NCBI RefSeq assembly: GCF_028993575.1
Contig: NZ_CP118615.1
Location: 992,001-1,056,000 of the forward strand
DNA from: Micromonospora cathayae
Lineage (GTDB): Bacteria > Actinomycetota > Actinomycetes > Mycobacteriales > Micromonosporaceae
Direction: 5' to 3'
DNA: 64,000 nucleotides
Shown here: piece by piece, positions 9,901 to 16,938 of the stretch
Position numbering within the stretch: the first letter of the stretch is position 1
Layout: each line of letters opens with the position of its first letter
The notes under the pieces: model-generated
What the model saw: only the letters and a program-made list of their open reading frames with translations
The model's database searches: none
Told to the model about the DNA's origin: nothing
Position numbers and translations under genes: made by a program

Positions 9901-10672
9901 TCAGCAGCACCCGCAGCTCGCTCCGGTCGATCACCTCGGCGAGCCGGCCGGCGACCCGGCCGATCTCGGCCTCCCGACCCACGAACGGGGCCTCGTCACC
10001 GAGACCGGACCGGGTGCCCGGGGCGTCCAGCAGACCGAGCAGCTCGTACGCCTCGACCGGCTCCCGCTTGCCCTTGAGGCGCAGCGGGCGCAGCGCCCGC
10101 CAGGAGGCCACGTGCCGGGTGGCGGCGGAGGTACGCGGACCGGCGTAGACGGCTCCGACGGCGGCGGCGTCGGCCAACCGGGCGGCCGTGTTCACGGTGT
10201 CCCCGATGACGGTGTACTCGATGGCGGCCTGGATGCCGGCGATCACGTCCCCGGTGTTCAGGCCGACCCGCAGGCCCAGCGGCGCGCCGCCGCCCCGCTC
10301 GTCGTCGAGCACCCGGCGGACCGCCCGCTGCATGGACAGCGCGGCCCGGACGGCCCGCTCGGCGTCGTCCTCGTGGGCGACCGGCGCGCCGAAGACCGCC
10401 ATGATCCCGTCGCCGGTGAGCTTGTCGACGTGCCCGCCGAAGGTCTTCACCGCCCCGGCGAGCGCGGCGAGCACCCGGTCGGTGACCGCGCCGACCCGTT
10501 CCGGGTCGAGGTCCTCCGACCAGGAGGTGAAGTCGGACAGGTCGCCGAAGAGGACGGTGACCACCCGGCGCTCGGCGGCCGGGAGGGTCGCGGCGGCCGG
10601 CAGGGCCGCCCCGCAGTTGTGGCAGAACCGCGCGCCGGGCACGGCGACGGTGCCACACACCGGGCAGGTCAC
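6992..10672 (-). CDS. adenylate cyclase / AAA ATPase / TPR signalling protein
   Basis: This 1226-residue protein opens with a zinc ribbon (CPVC and CHNC, residues 3-21). A class III nucleotide cyclase domain follows (about 35-200): metal-binding FGDLSDFT, substrate lysine in DKLTGDG, aspartate in TVIGDTVN, and the transition-state Asn/Arg in VNTAARL, so it should be catalytically competent and probably makes cAMP. Next come an AAA-type NTPase with P-loop AEAGIGKSRF and a Walker B-like segment LVVIVDDLHD, then several hundred residues of TPR-like helical repeats. The start is a GTG overlapping the stop of the MBL hydrolase gene (GTGA), so translation is coupled. The layout resembles large cyclase-ATPase fusion proteins of actinobacteria, whose signals are mostly unknown. 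Confidence 0.88.
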   Translation of the reverse strand: MTCPVCGTVAVPGARFCHNCGAALPAAATLPAAERRVVTVLFGDLSDFTSWSEDLDPERVGAVTDRVLAALAGAVKTFGGHVDKLTGDGIMAVFGAPVAHEDDAERAVRAALSMQRAVRRVLDDERGGGAPLGLRVGLNTGDVIAGIQAAIEYTVIGDTVNTAARLADAAAVGAVYAGPRTSAATRHVASWRALRPLRLKGKREPVEAYELLGLLDAPGTRSGLGDEAPFVGREAEIGRVAGRLAEVIDRSELRVLLMTAEAGIGKSRFAAEVERLAAGYDVGAGRYAAHTGARVLSVRCAAFGERRRLAPLADLVRAAVGLPRDASTAVTRAAVEERLRRLGQRLARLRPVPPPLATDQLLALLGYVDLPGAHGSPTDDAEFSGSNPAPDADAVPAAVADLLSALAAEAPLVVIVDDLHDATGETIQALGVTLSRLTGPVLVLLLGRPELVRTAGTLTRLADAEVHALPPLRGADASRLLTTYLGGGRLPQPDADRLLATAQGNPFYLAELVTLLMERGALTAGAEREGSGPATWRLAPGSLGSRLLSRDLAAVLAARIDALPAEARSVLRDAAAVGDTVPAGALEALRERRTGRDGRPAAVVAVELERAVEELLQRRMLHRTRTGYSFATPLMREAAYAGVSKADAADRHAALVRWAAPTDDAGAPVPPGGFTDTARDAFVAEHAERATALADAVGLRPDAPARTVAPLGVAALGRAARRALSAGEPALAVEYAERSAELARDGLPAADRVVHARALLQVGRATDALAFAEKIAANAADDGGTRASALLLAGQAYQNLGDLGRAVASWQEALQVAVAAELPTLRASAMRRLGMADFVTGRLGQASSRLAAAYQVSLAAQDPRGQAWSLQNLAWVTTTRGDFAGTDAVLGRAARLFAELKDPYGRAWLRGTTAFARLLAGRLGEACRLARIFLPFGERIGEAWAVGTLRAVEAFAAAELGELAEADRSARRAYRDFVAASDDWGRGFALVVRGVIARGLGEPEHAADLLSDALTQAEGTGHPLLTGMAGTLRGFVALDLGDGEAAERYARAVLAAVEPHNPQAPAQVGPRVLLAMARQAAGDPGTAVGLLAPVATAANTPALLFSRRQTMARYASALLALGQPEQALDWARRAVAAPAEDVRSQVVAQTVLAETSVACGRPVEALAAAEEAVRLAYATEQRSERAAADALRARLTGAGGAAGSGSGPAGSSGFAGSADAPGRVAG

Positions 10673-11502
10673 GGCTGGTCCAACCCGCCCGCCCGGGGGC
10701 CGGATTCCCGGCCGGACCGGTCGAGGTGTTCGAGCTGGGCGCGGACCGACCACTCGGCCGCCCACCACAGCGACCGGTCGACGTCCGCGTACACCCGGGC
10801 GACCACCTCGGCGGGGGTGGTGGCGCCCTCGGCGACCGCCTGCCGGACCTGGTCGAGCCGGGCGCGCCGGTGGGCCAGGTAGTAGTCGGCGGCCACCCCG
10901 CAGTCGGCCAGCGCCGGGCCGTGGCCGGGCAGCGCCGGGATCCCCCGGTACGTCGCCAGCCGGGCCAGGCTGGCGAGGTACTCGCTCAGGTCGCCGTCGG
11001 GGTGGGCGACCACGGTGGTGCCCCGGCCGAGGATGGTGTCCCCGGTCAGCACCACCTGCTCGTCGCCCCGCCCGACCAGGAAGCAGACCGAGTCGGCGGT
11101 GTGGCCGGGGGTGGGCAGCAGCTCGATCCGCAGGCCGTCGTCGCCCAGCGCCGTACCGCTGGTCAGCGGCGGGCCACCGTGGCAGTGCGCCGGGTCGGCA
11201 GCGAGCACCGGCACCCCGCCGAGCAGTTCGGCGAGCCGGGCGGACCCTTCGGTGTGGTCCGGGTGCCCGTGGGTGATCAGCACGTACCGGACCGGGGCGT
11301 GCCCGGCGATCCGGGCCAGGTGCCCCTCGTCGGCGGGGCCGGGGTCGACCACGATCCGGTAGTCACCGCCCGGCGGGCTCAGCAGCCAGGTGTTGGTGCC
11401 GTCGAGGGTCATCGGCCCGGGGTTCGGCGCGCGCAGCAACGTCACCCAGTCCGGCAGCGAGTCCGCCAGCGCCGCCGCCGGCGTCGTCATGTGCCCGGTC
11501 AT
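10669..11502 (-). CDS. MBL-fold metallo-hydrolase (Rv3677c-like)
   Basis: The 277-residue protein has the metallo-beta-lactamase motif THGHPDHTEG, preceded by TNTWLL and VDPGP strands and followed by LPTPGHTADS and LTGDTILG metal-site segments. The family resembles LACTB2/endoribonuclease-like and glyoxalase II-like hydrolases; the substrate is unknown. The ATG at 11502 is preferred; a second ATG at 11490 is possible. It lies downstream of ridA and overlaps the cyclase gene. The context matches Rv3677c of M. tuberculosis. Confidence 0.85.
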   Translation of the reverse strand: MTGHMTTPAAALADSLPDWVTLLRAPNPGPMTLDGTNTWLLSPPGGDYRIVVDPGPADEGHLARIAGHAPVRYVLITHGHPDHTEGSARLAELLGGVPVLAADPAHCHGGPPLTSGTALGDDGLRIELLPTPGHTADSVCFLVGRGDEQVVLTGDTILGRGTTVVAHPDGDLSEYLASLARLATYRGIPALPGHGPALADCGVAADYYLAHRRARLDQVRQAVAEGATTPAEVVARVYADVDRSLWWAAEWSVRAQLEHLDRSGRESGPRAGGLDQP

Positions 11503-11661
11503 GGCTGTGATCGTACGACCCGGGCGGTCGCTCATCGCGATCTTGGAGTCCGGCCGGGACCGTCGTCCACGGTCGTTCCGACCGGTAGACGCACCGGTCC
11601 CACCCGACCGGACCTGGGCTTCCGACCGCCCGGCGGGTGGGACCACGGGGTTCGTACCGGG

Positions 11662-12120
11662 TCAGCCGACCTCGACGATGACCTCGACCTCGACCGGGGC
11701 GTCCAGCGGCAGCTCCGCCACGCCGACCGCGCTGCGGGCATGCCGACCGGCCTCACCGAAGACCGCGCCGAAGAGTTCGGAGGCACCGTTGATCACACCG
11801 GGCTGTCCGGTGAAGCCGGGGGCCGAGGCGACGAAGCCGGTCAGCTTCACCACCTTGACCACGTTCTCCAGCCCGACCAGCGCGTCGATCGCGGCGAGCG
11901 CGTTCAACCCGCAGCGCTGGGCGAGGTCCTTGGCCTGCTCGGCGGAGACCCCGCCGCCGACCTTGCCGGTGGCGAGCAGCTTCCCGTCGGCGATCGGCAG
12001 CTGGCCGGAGACGTACACGGTCTGCCCGGACTGCACGGCCGGCACGTAGCTGGCCACCGGCGGGACGAGTTCCGGCAGCTTCAGCCCGAGTTCGGCGAGC
12101 TTCGCGTGCGGGCCGGTCAT
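11662..12120 (-). CDS. RidA family protein (Rv3678c-like)
   Basis: The 152-residue protein has the YjgF/YER057c/UK114 fold of enamine/imine deaminases and related trimeric proteins. Visible motifs are VQSGQTVYVSGQLPI near the N-terminus, GLNALAAIDALVGLENVVKVVKLTGFV centrally and SAVGVAELPLDAPVEVEVIVE at the end. The last segment lacks the R-x-[AT]-V-x-V-x-x-L-P form of the classic RidA active-site arginine, so it may belong to a non-deaminase branch. The ATG overlaps the stop of the upstream DUF4177 gene (ATGA), so the two are coupled. Confidence 0.88.
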   Translation of the reverse strand: MTGPHAKLAELGLKLPELVPPVASYVPAVQSGQTVYVSGQLPIADGKLLATGKVGGGVSAEQAKDLAQRCGLNALAAIDALVGLENVVKVVKLTGFVASAPGFTGQPGVINGASELFGAVFGEAGRHARSAVGVAELPLDAPVEVEVIVEVG

Positions 12121-12272
12121 GCCTTGGGCCGCTTCAGGTAGGCGACGAGCTGCTCCGGGTTCGGCCCGGGGATCACCGAGACCAGTTCCCAACCGTCCTC
12201 GCCCCAGTTGTCGAGGATCTGCTTGGTCGCGTGGACCAGCAGCGGGACGGTGGCGTACTCCCACTTCTGCAT
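12117..12272 (-). CDS. DUF4177-type small protein
   Basis: This 51-residue protein begins MQKWEYATVPLLVHATKQIL and continues with DNWGEDGWELVSVIPGP. The pattern WEY followed by GWELV is the hallmark of the DUF4177 family of small alpha/beta proteins with unknown function. It overlaps ridA by ATGA. A gene of this type also sits between the RidA and ArsA-like genes in mycobacteria (Rv3678A), which supports its reality despite its size. Confidence 0.85.
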   Translation of the reverse strand: MQKWEYATVPLLVHATKQILDNWGEDGWELVSVIPGPNPEQLVAYLKRPKA

Positions 12273-12317
12273 CGTTGCCGGGCTCCTGTGGTCGTGGGTT
12301 GATGTTCCGCCGACAGC

Positions 12318-12791
12318 CTACGACCCGGTCGACGGGCGGGGCACCGGGCGAGGCTCCGGGGCTGCGGGCTCCTCGCCGCACGGGCCGCGGTGTCCGTACC
12401 GCTGCGGGCAGCGCGACCGGTCGGGCAGCAGGAGGTCGCAGAAGACCCGGTGCCGGTTGTTCTGGTCGTCGGCGGTGGACACGGTGGTCTCGCCGGCGTC
12501 CAGCTCGGGCAGGAAGCGGAGCGAGTCGGCCACCCGGCCGGCCAGCGCGGTGGCCGCCGCCAGGTCCGGCACCCGGACCGGGAGGTGGATGACGTATCCG
12601 GGCTCCTCGTCGTCCCGGCCACGGTCGAACGGCCGGACCCACGACCGCAGCGGTTCGACCGGCTCCACCCAGCGGCGGTACGGCCGCTCGTTGCAGGGCG
12701 CCGCCAGGGTCGGCTCGCCGCTCCCCCGGCGCGGTGTCGCTCGTTCACCGTCGGGACACTGGGTGCGGGGGCTGTTCTCCGCGTCACGCAT
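12318..12791 (-). CDS. small protein with C-x9-C-x5-H-x3-C motif
   Basis: This 157-residue protein is of unknown function. The ATG at 12791 follows a clear GGAGG six bases upstream. The first 60 residues are variable and charged. The conserved part runs from YVIHLPVRVPDLAAATALAG through ETTVSTADD to the end. Near the C-terminus lies FCDLLLPDRSRC followed by PQRYGHRGPC, giving C-x9-C-x5-H-x3-C, a plausible zinc site. The same domain with identical spacing appears in the 83-residue protein encoded at 58324-58575, so the two are paralogues. Confidence 0.75.
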   Translation of the reverse strand: MRDAENSPRTQCPDGERATPRRGSGEPTLAAPCNERPYRRWVEPVEPLRSWVRPFDRGRDDEEPGYVIHLPVRVPDLAAATALAGRVADSLRFLPELDAGETTVSTADDQNNRHRVFCDLLLPDRSRCPQRYGHRGPCGEEPAAPEPRPVPRPSTGS

Positions 12792-13154
12792 GCACTGCCT
12801 CCGGGCGTCGTACCTGGTGCGATCTGCCGTTGTTGCCGGAGCGGGCGTGGTCGCCCGGCCCGTTCCCCCGCGCCGCGCCTGAACGTAGGGTCGAAATCCC
12901 GACATCGGCAACCGGACGCGCTCGGATCACCACCGAATGTCACATATGCGACACCTCTACCGTCCGGTAATCGATACCGCTCCGACGCCTACCGGTCCTC
13001 GCGGTGGCCGGAGCCGATCGGCGGCCACCGGCCGGCACCCGCGCCGGCCGGTGGCCCGCTACTCTCACGGGCGGGCGAGCGCTCCGGCGCGCCCCGTCAC
13101 GCTCAACCCAGCGTCGCCAGGCCGGTGAACGCGCACCACACTTCGGGGGACACG
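12792..13154. other. divergent intergenic region
   Basis: This 363-bp region separates the divergent CCHC-motif protein and the Pro-rich membrane protein genes. It contains the operator-like palindrome at 12938-12953. I see no RNA gene or additional coding sequence. Confidence 0.4.
12938..12953. promoter_or_regulatory. operator-like palindrome
   Basis: TGTCACATATGCGACA is a 16-bp inverted repeat centred on CATATG with one mismatched pair. It stands out in an otherwise GC-rich divergent intergenic region and could bind a dimeric regulator acting on either neighbour. It is not the TGTGA-N6-TCACA consensus of CRP. Confidence 0.35.
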
Positions 13155-13982
13155 ATGACCCAACCGCCCCAGGGTGGCCCGTTCCCGCCGCCGAGCGGCC
13201 CGCCGTTCGGCACCGGCCAGCAAGGTGGACCGGCTCCCACCCCACCCGGCCCGTACGGCGCTCCGATCCCCGCCCAGCCCGGCCCGTACGACCCGCCGGC
13301 TGCCCCGCCGGCCGCCCCGTACGGCGGCCCGACCGGACCGCAGGGCGTCCCGACCGGACCGCAGAGCCCGGCCGGTCCGTACGGTGCCCCCGGCCCGCAG
13401 GGCTTCCCGGCCCCGCCGCAGGGCTTCCCGGGCGGTACCCAGGGCTTCCCGCCCGGTGCGCAGGGTTTCCCGGGCGGACCCCAGGGCTTCCCGGGCGGAC
13501 CCGGCGGGATGCCGGGCCAGCCGGCGCCGGCCGCGCCGAAGCGGCGACGGGCCCCGCTGATCGCCGCGATCGTGCTGGTGGTCGCCCTGGTGCTCTGCGG
13601 AGGTGGCGGCACCGCCGCGTTCTTCCTGCTCCGCAACGCCGAGACCGGCGAGGGCGCGGCCGAACCGGCCGGCGCGGTCCAGGAGTTCCTCACCGCCGTC
13701 TACACCGAACGGGACGCCGACCGGGCCACCGACCTGGTCTGCTCCTCCGCCCGGGACCGGGAGAAGATCGCGGCGAAGGTGGCGGAGGTGCGGAAGTACG
13801 CCGAGACCCACCAGAACGCCCGGTTCAAGTGGAGCGCGCCGAAGGTCGACAACCAGACCGCCGAGCGGGCCACCGTCTCCACCACCGTGACCGTGACCAC
13901 CACCGACGAGAAGGTCGCCGACCAGGAACTGCGGTTCACCGTGGTACAGAAGACCGGCTGGTGGGTCTGCGAGGTCGCCTGA
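13155..13982 (+). CDS. Pro/Gly-rich single-pass membrane protein
   Basis: The 275-residue protein has a low-complexity cytoplasmic N-terminus of about 135 residues with repeats such as GPQGFPGG and PPQGFPGG. A short basic KRRR stretch follows, then one transmembrane helix (LIAAIVLVVALVLCGGG), then an outer domain of about 100 residues. That domain (VQEFLTAVYTERDADRATDL at its start, GWWVCEV at its end) resembles the NTF2/DUF4878-like domains of actinobacterial membrane proteins, but I cannot identify it firmly. It lies 26 bases before the ArsA-like pair on the same strand. Confidence 0.75.
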   Translation: MTQPPQGGPFPPPSGPPFGTGQQGGPAPTPPGPYGAPIPAQPGPYDPPAAPPAAPYGGPTGPQGVPTGPQSPAGPYGAPGPQGFPAPPQGFPGGTQGFPPGAQGFPGGPQGFPGGPGGMPGQPAPAAPKRRRAPLIAAIVLVVALVLCGGGGTAAFFLLRNAETGEGAAEPAGAVQEFLTAVYTERDADRATDLVCSSARDREKIAAKVAEVRKYAETHQNARFKWSAPKVDNQTAERATVSTTVTVTTTDEKVADQELRFTVVQKTGWWVCEVA

Positions 13983-14008
13983 TCCCCTCCGGTGGTTAGG
14001 CTCGACGG

Positions 14009-14986
14009 GTGCGCGCAGCTGAGCAGCCGGTCGAGCCGGCCGGTACCGGATGGCCGGCCCGCCTCCACGTGGTCACCGGCAAGGGTGGCACCGGCAAGAC
14101 CAGCGTGGCCGCGGCGCTGGCCCTCGGCCTGGCTGCCGGGGGCCGGCGCACCCTGCTGGTCGAGGTCGAGGGGCGGCAGGGCATCGCGCAGCTCTTCGGC
14201 ACCGAGCCGCTGCCGTACGAGGAGCGGCACCTGACCGACGCGCCGGGTGGCGGGGAGGTCCGGGCGCTGGCGGTGGACGCCGAGGAGGCGCTGCTGGAGT
14301 ACCTCGACATGTTCTACAAGCTCGGTGCGGCCGGCCGGGCGCTACGCAAGCTCGGCGCAATCGACTTCGCCACCACCATCGCCCCGGGGCTGCGGGACGT
14401 CCTGCTGACCGGCAAGGTCAAGGAGGCGACCACCCGCACCGCCGGGCAACGACGGGTGTACGACGCGGTGGTGCTGGACGCCCCACCCACCGGCCGGATC
14501 GGGCGGTTCCTGAACGTCACCGCCGAGACCGCCCGGCTGGCGAAGGTCGGGCCGATCAAAACCCAGAGCGAAGGGGTGGCGGCGCTGCTCCGTTCCCCGA
14601 TCACCGCGGTGCACGTGGTGACGCTGCTGGAGGAGATGCCGGTCCAGGAGACGCTGGACGCGGTAGCCGAGCTGACCTCGCTCGGCTTCCCGGTCGGGCG
14701 GATCATCGTCAACGCCACCCGGCCGCCGGTGCCGGCGGGCCGGGCCACCAGTCAGGCCGAGCTGCGCAGGGGTCTGCTCGCGGCCGGGCTCTCGGCGGAC
14801 CGGGCGACCGTCGCCGGGCTGCACGCCGAGGCGGTCGGCCAGGTGGTCCGCCGGGAACTGGAGGAGTCGCTCCGCGCGGAGCTGGTCGAGCTGGGGTTGT
14901 CGCTGACCGAGCTTCCGCTGCTCCCGGCGGGGGTGGACCGGGCCGGTCTGGAAGCGTTGGCCCGGGTGCTCGTCCGGGCGGATTGA
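14009..14986 (+). CDS. ArsA/Get3-family ATPase, first of pair (Rv3679-like)
   Basis: The 325-residue ATPase has the deviant P-loop GKGGTGKTS (24-32) of the ArsA/MinD group, a switch region VVLDAPPTGRIGRFL, and an SQAELRRGL segment near the C-terminus. It lacks the metal-binding cysteines of true arsenite pumps. The mycobacterial counterparts Rv3679 and Rv3680 form a paired complex reported to matter in stress, which fits the adjacent second copy. It begins at GTG with no Shine-Dalgarno; TAGGCT (13997-14002) ends six bases before the start, which suggests a leaderless mRNA. Confidence 0.88.
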   Translation: MRAAEQPVEPAGTGWPARLHVVTGKGGTGKTSVAAALALGLAAGGRRTLLVEVEGRQGIAQLFGTEPLPYEERHLTDAPGGGEVRALAVDAEEALLEYLDMFYKLGAAGRALRKLGAIDFATTIAPGLRDVLLTGKVKEATTRTAGQRRVYDAVVLDAPPTGRIGRFLNVTAETARLAKVGPIKTQSEGVAALLRSPITAVHVVTLLEEMPVQETLDAVAELTSLGFPVGRIIVNATRPPVPAGRATSQAELRRGLLAAGLSADRATVAGLHAEAVGQVVRRELEESLRAELVELGLSLTELPLLPAGVDRAGLEALARVLVRAD

Positions 14987-15042
14987 CTCACACCTGCCCC
15001 GGCTCGGGGCGGAGACGCGCGCGCTCCCGATACGCTCGATCG

Positions 15043-16194
15043 GTGCCTTCCGCCGAAGACGCCACGCCGTCGCTCGATGTCGACCGGATCCTCGCCGACC
15101 CCGGCGTGCGGATCGTGGTCTGCTGCGGGGCGGGCGGCGTGGGGAAGACCACCACCGCCGCCGCCCTCGCGCTGCGCGCGGCGGAACAGCACGGCCGTCG
15201 TACGGTGGTGCTCACCATCGACCCGGCCCGGCGGCTCGCCCAGTCGCTCGGCCTGATCGAGCTGGACAACACCCCCCGGCAGGTCAAGGGGATCGACACC
15301 GAGGCCAGCGGCGGCGAGCTGCACGCGATGATGCTGGACATGAAGCGCACCTTCGACGACGTGGTGCTCCAGCACACCGATCCGGCGAAGGCGGCGGAGA
15401 TTTTCGCCAACCCGTTCTACCAGGCGATGAGTTCGACCTTCGCCGGTACGCAGGAGTACATGGCGATGGAGAAGCTCGGGCAGTTGCACGCCCGGGGCGA
15501 GTGGGACCTGATCGTGGTGGACACTCCGCCGTCCCGCTCCGCGTTGGACTTCCTCGACGCGCCGGCCCGGCTCTCCCGGTTCCTCGACGGGCGGATGCTC
15601 CGGCTGCTGCTGGCCCCGGCCCGCAGCGGGGGTCGGAGCATGTTCAGCCTGGTCACCGCCTCGTTCGGGATGTTCTCGAAGGTGGTGCAGAAGGTGCTCG
15701 GCGCGCAGTTGCTGACTGACCTGTCCGGGTTCGTCGCGGCGCTGGACTCGATGTTCGGCGGTTTCCGGCAGCGCGCCGAGCAGACGTACCGGATCCTGCA
15801 GGCGCGGGAGACGGCGTTCCTGCTGGTCGCGGCGCCGGAGCGGGACGCGGTCCGGGAGGCGGCCTACTTCGCCGGGCGGCTGCGGGAGGAGCGGATGCCG
15901 CTGGTCGGGCTGGTGCTCAACCGGGTGCACCGGCCGGAGGTGGACAGCCCCGACGCGGCGGAGAGCCTGGCCGCGGCGGACCGGTTGGCGGAGTTGGGCG
16001 GGCACGAGGCCACCGTGGACGTGCTGCGCGCCCACGCCGCCCTGCTCGAGCAGGCGGTACGCGAGCAGCAGGTGGCCGCGTCGTTCACCGGGGCGTTCCC
16101 GGCGGTGCCGATGGTGGCGGTGCCGGCGCAGCCCGCCGACGTGCACGACGTCGACGGGCTGCGGACGATCGGCGCGGCGATCAGCCGGCCGTGA
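15043..16194 (+). CDS. ArsA/Get3-family ATPase, second of pair (Rv3680-like)
   Basis: The 383-residue ATPase has a P-loop GAGGVGKTT (29-37), switch I VVLTIDPARRLAQSLG, and WDLIVVDTPPSRSALDFLDAP, as in the ArsA/Get3 family. A helical client-binding-like segment follows (SMFSLVTASFGMFSKVVQKV). Its own leaderless-type start (TACGCT at 15031-15036, six bases, GTG at 15043) means it can be transcribed apart from the first ATPase gene, although they lie 56 bases apart. The two probably act as a heteromer; client and membrane target are unknown. Confidence 0.88.
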   Translation: MPSAEDATPSLDVDRILADPGVRIVVCCGAGGVGKTTTAAALALRAAEQHGRRTVVLTIDPARRLAQSLGLIELDNTPRQVKGIDTEASGGELHAMMLDMKRTFDDVVLQHTDPAKAAEIFANPFYQAMSSTFAGTQEYMAMEKLGQLHARGEWDLIVVDTPPSRSALDFLDAPARLSRFLDGRMLRLLLAPARSGGRSMFSLVTASFGMFSKVVQKVLGAQLLTDLSGFVAALDSMFGGFRQRAEQTYRILQARETAFLLVAAPERDAVREAAYFAGRLREERMPLVGLVLNRVHRPEVDSPDAAESLAAADRLAELGGHEATVDVLRAHAALLEQAVREQQVAASFTGAFPAVPMVAVPAQPADVHDVDGLRTIGAAISRP

Positions 16195-16225
16195 CCGGGT
16201 CGACAGCTCCCGGCCGCCGGCCTGA

Positions 16226-16546
16226 TCAGCCGATGTTGACCAGGACCTTGTCCTTGCCGGCCGCCTTGTCCTGGGCGTTCTTGCGCATCGCCGCCTCGAA
16301 CATCTTGCGCCAGCTCGCCACCTGCGGGTGCCGACGCAGCAACGCCCGGCGTTCCCGTTCGGTCATGCCACCCCATACGCCGAACTCGATGCGGTTGTCG
16401 AGCGCGTCGGCCAGGCACTCGTACCGGACTGGGCAGCCCCGGCAGATCCGCTTCGCCACGTTCTGTTCAGCGCCCTGTACGAACAGTGCGTCCGGGTCTC
16501 CGTTCTGACACGCCGCCAGCGACGGCCAGTCAGTGATCATGCCCAT
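16226..16546 (-). CDS. WhiB-family Fe-S regulator (WblA/WhiB4 type)
   Basis: The 106-residue protein has the four cluster-binding cysteines Cys13, Cys35, Cys38 and Cys44 (C-x2-C-x5-C), the turn GVWGG (56-60) and the basic stretch ERRALLRRHP that contacts DNA. The segment DPDALFVQGAEQNVAKRICRG is close to that of Streptomyces WblA and mycobacterial WhiB4, and the neighbours (ArsA-like pair, PonA2-like PBP) are the same. WhiB4 is a redox-sensitive DNA-binding protein and WblA represses antibiotic production and controls sporulation. The ATG at 16546 is preferred, with a purine-rich run about ten bases upstream; another ATG is at 16540. Confidence 0.92.
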   Translation of the reverse strand: MGMITDWPSLAACQNGDPDALFVQGAEQNVAKRICRGCPVRYECLADALDNRIEFGVWGGMTERERRALLRRHPQVASWRKMFEAAMRKNAQDKAAGKDKVLVNIG

Positions 16547-16938
16547 CTGTACACGTCCCCCCTTGCAGTACCTACCGACCTCGTGCGGATCGCACCGGTA
16601 TCCCCCGGTCGCCGTGCCCGGCCTTCCCCAAGGCGGCACGGACGACATGTGGCTCGATTGCCGCCTACATCATGCTCCGTAGTCACCTGATTACGCAACG
16701 TTGTCGGCCAAATCCATCATTCCGGACAGTTCAGGCGTCCGGGCGTACGGCCCGCCGCGTACCCCGCCCGAGTACGTGAAAACCCTGCGCCGCCCCGGCC
16801 GGCGGGAGACACTCGTCGGCCTCGTCCCGCAACCAGGTGCCGGGGGTCGTGCGTTTAGCACAACGAGGGCGACGCTCGCAGGAAATGGGGGAAACCCGCC
16901 CGTGAGCCGCCCAATCCCTACTCGCGTACCCTGTCGAG
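16547..16938. other. whiB/PBP divergent promoter region
   Basis: This 392-bp region separates the divergent WhiB and PBP genes. On the plus strand TACCCT (16927-16932) lies six bases before the PBP GTG. On the minus strand a TTGCGT/CATGAT pair with an 18-base spacer around 16670-16700 could drive whiB, but this is weak. I see no further gene. Confidence 0.4.

Noticed and set aside
13103..13693. Pro/Gly repeat frame opposite the Pro-rich membrane protein
   Set aside because: It mirrors the repeat of the real gene and lacks a ribosome binding site.
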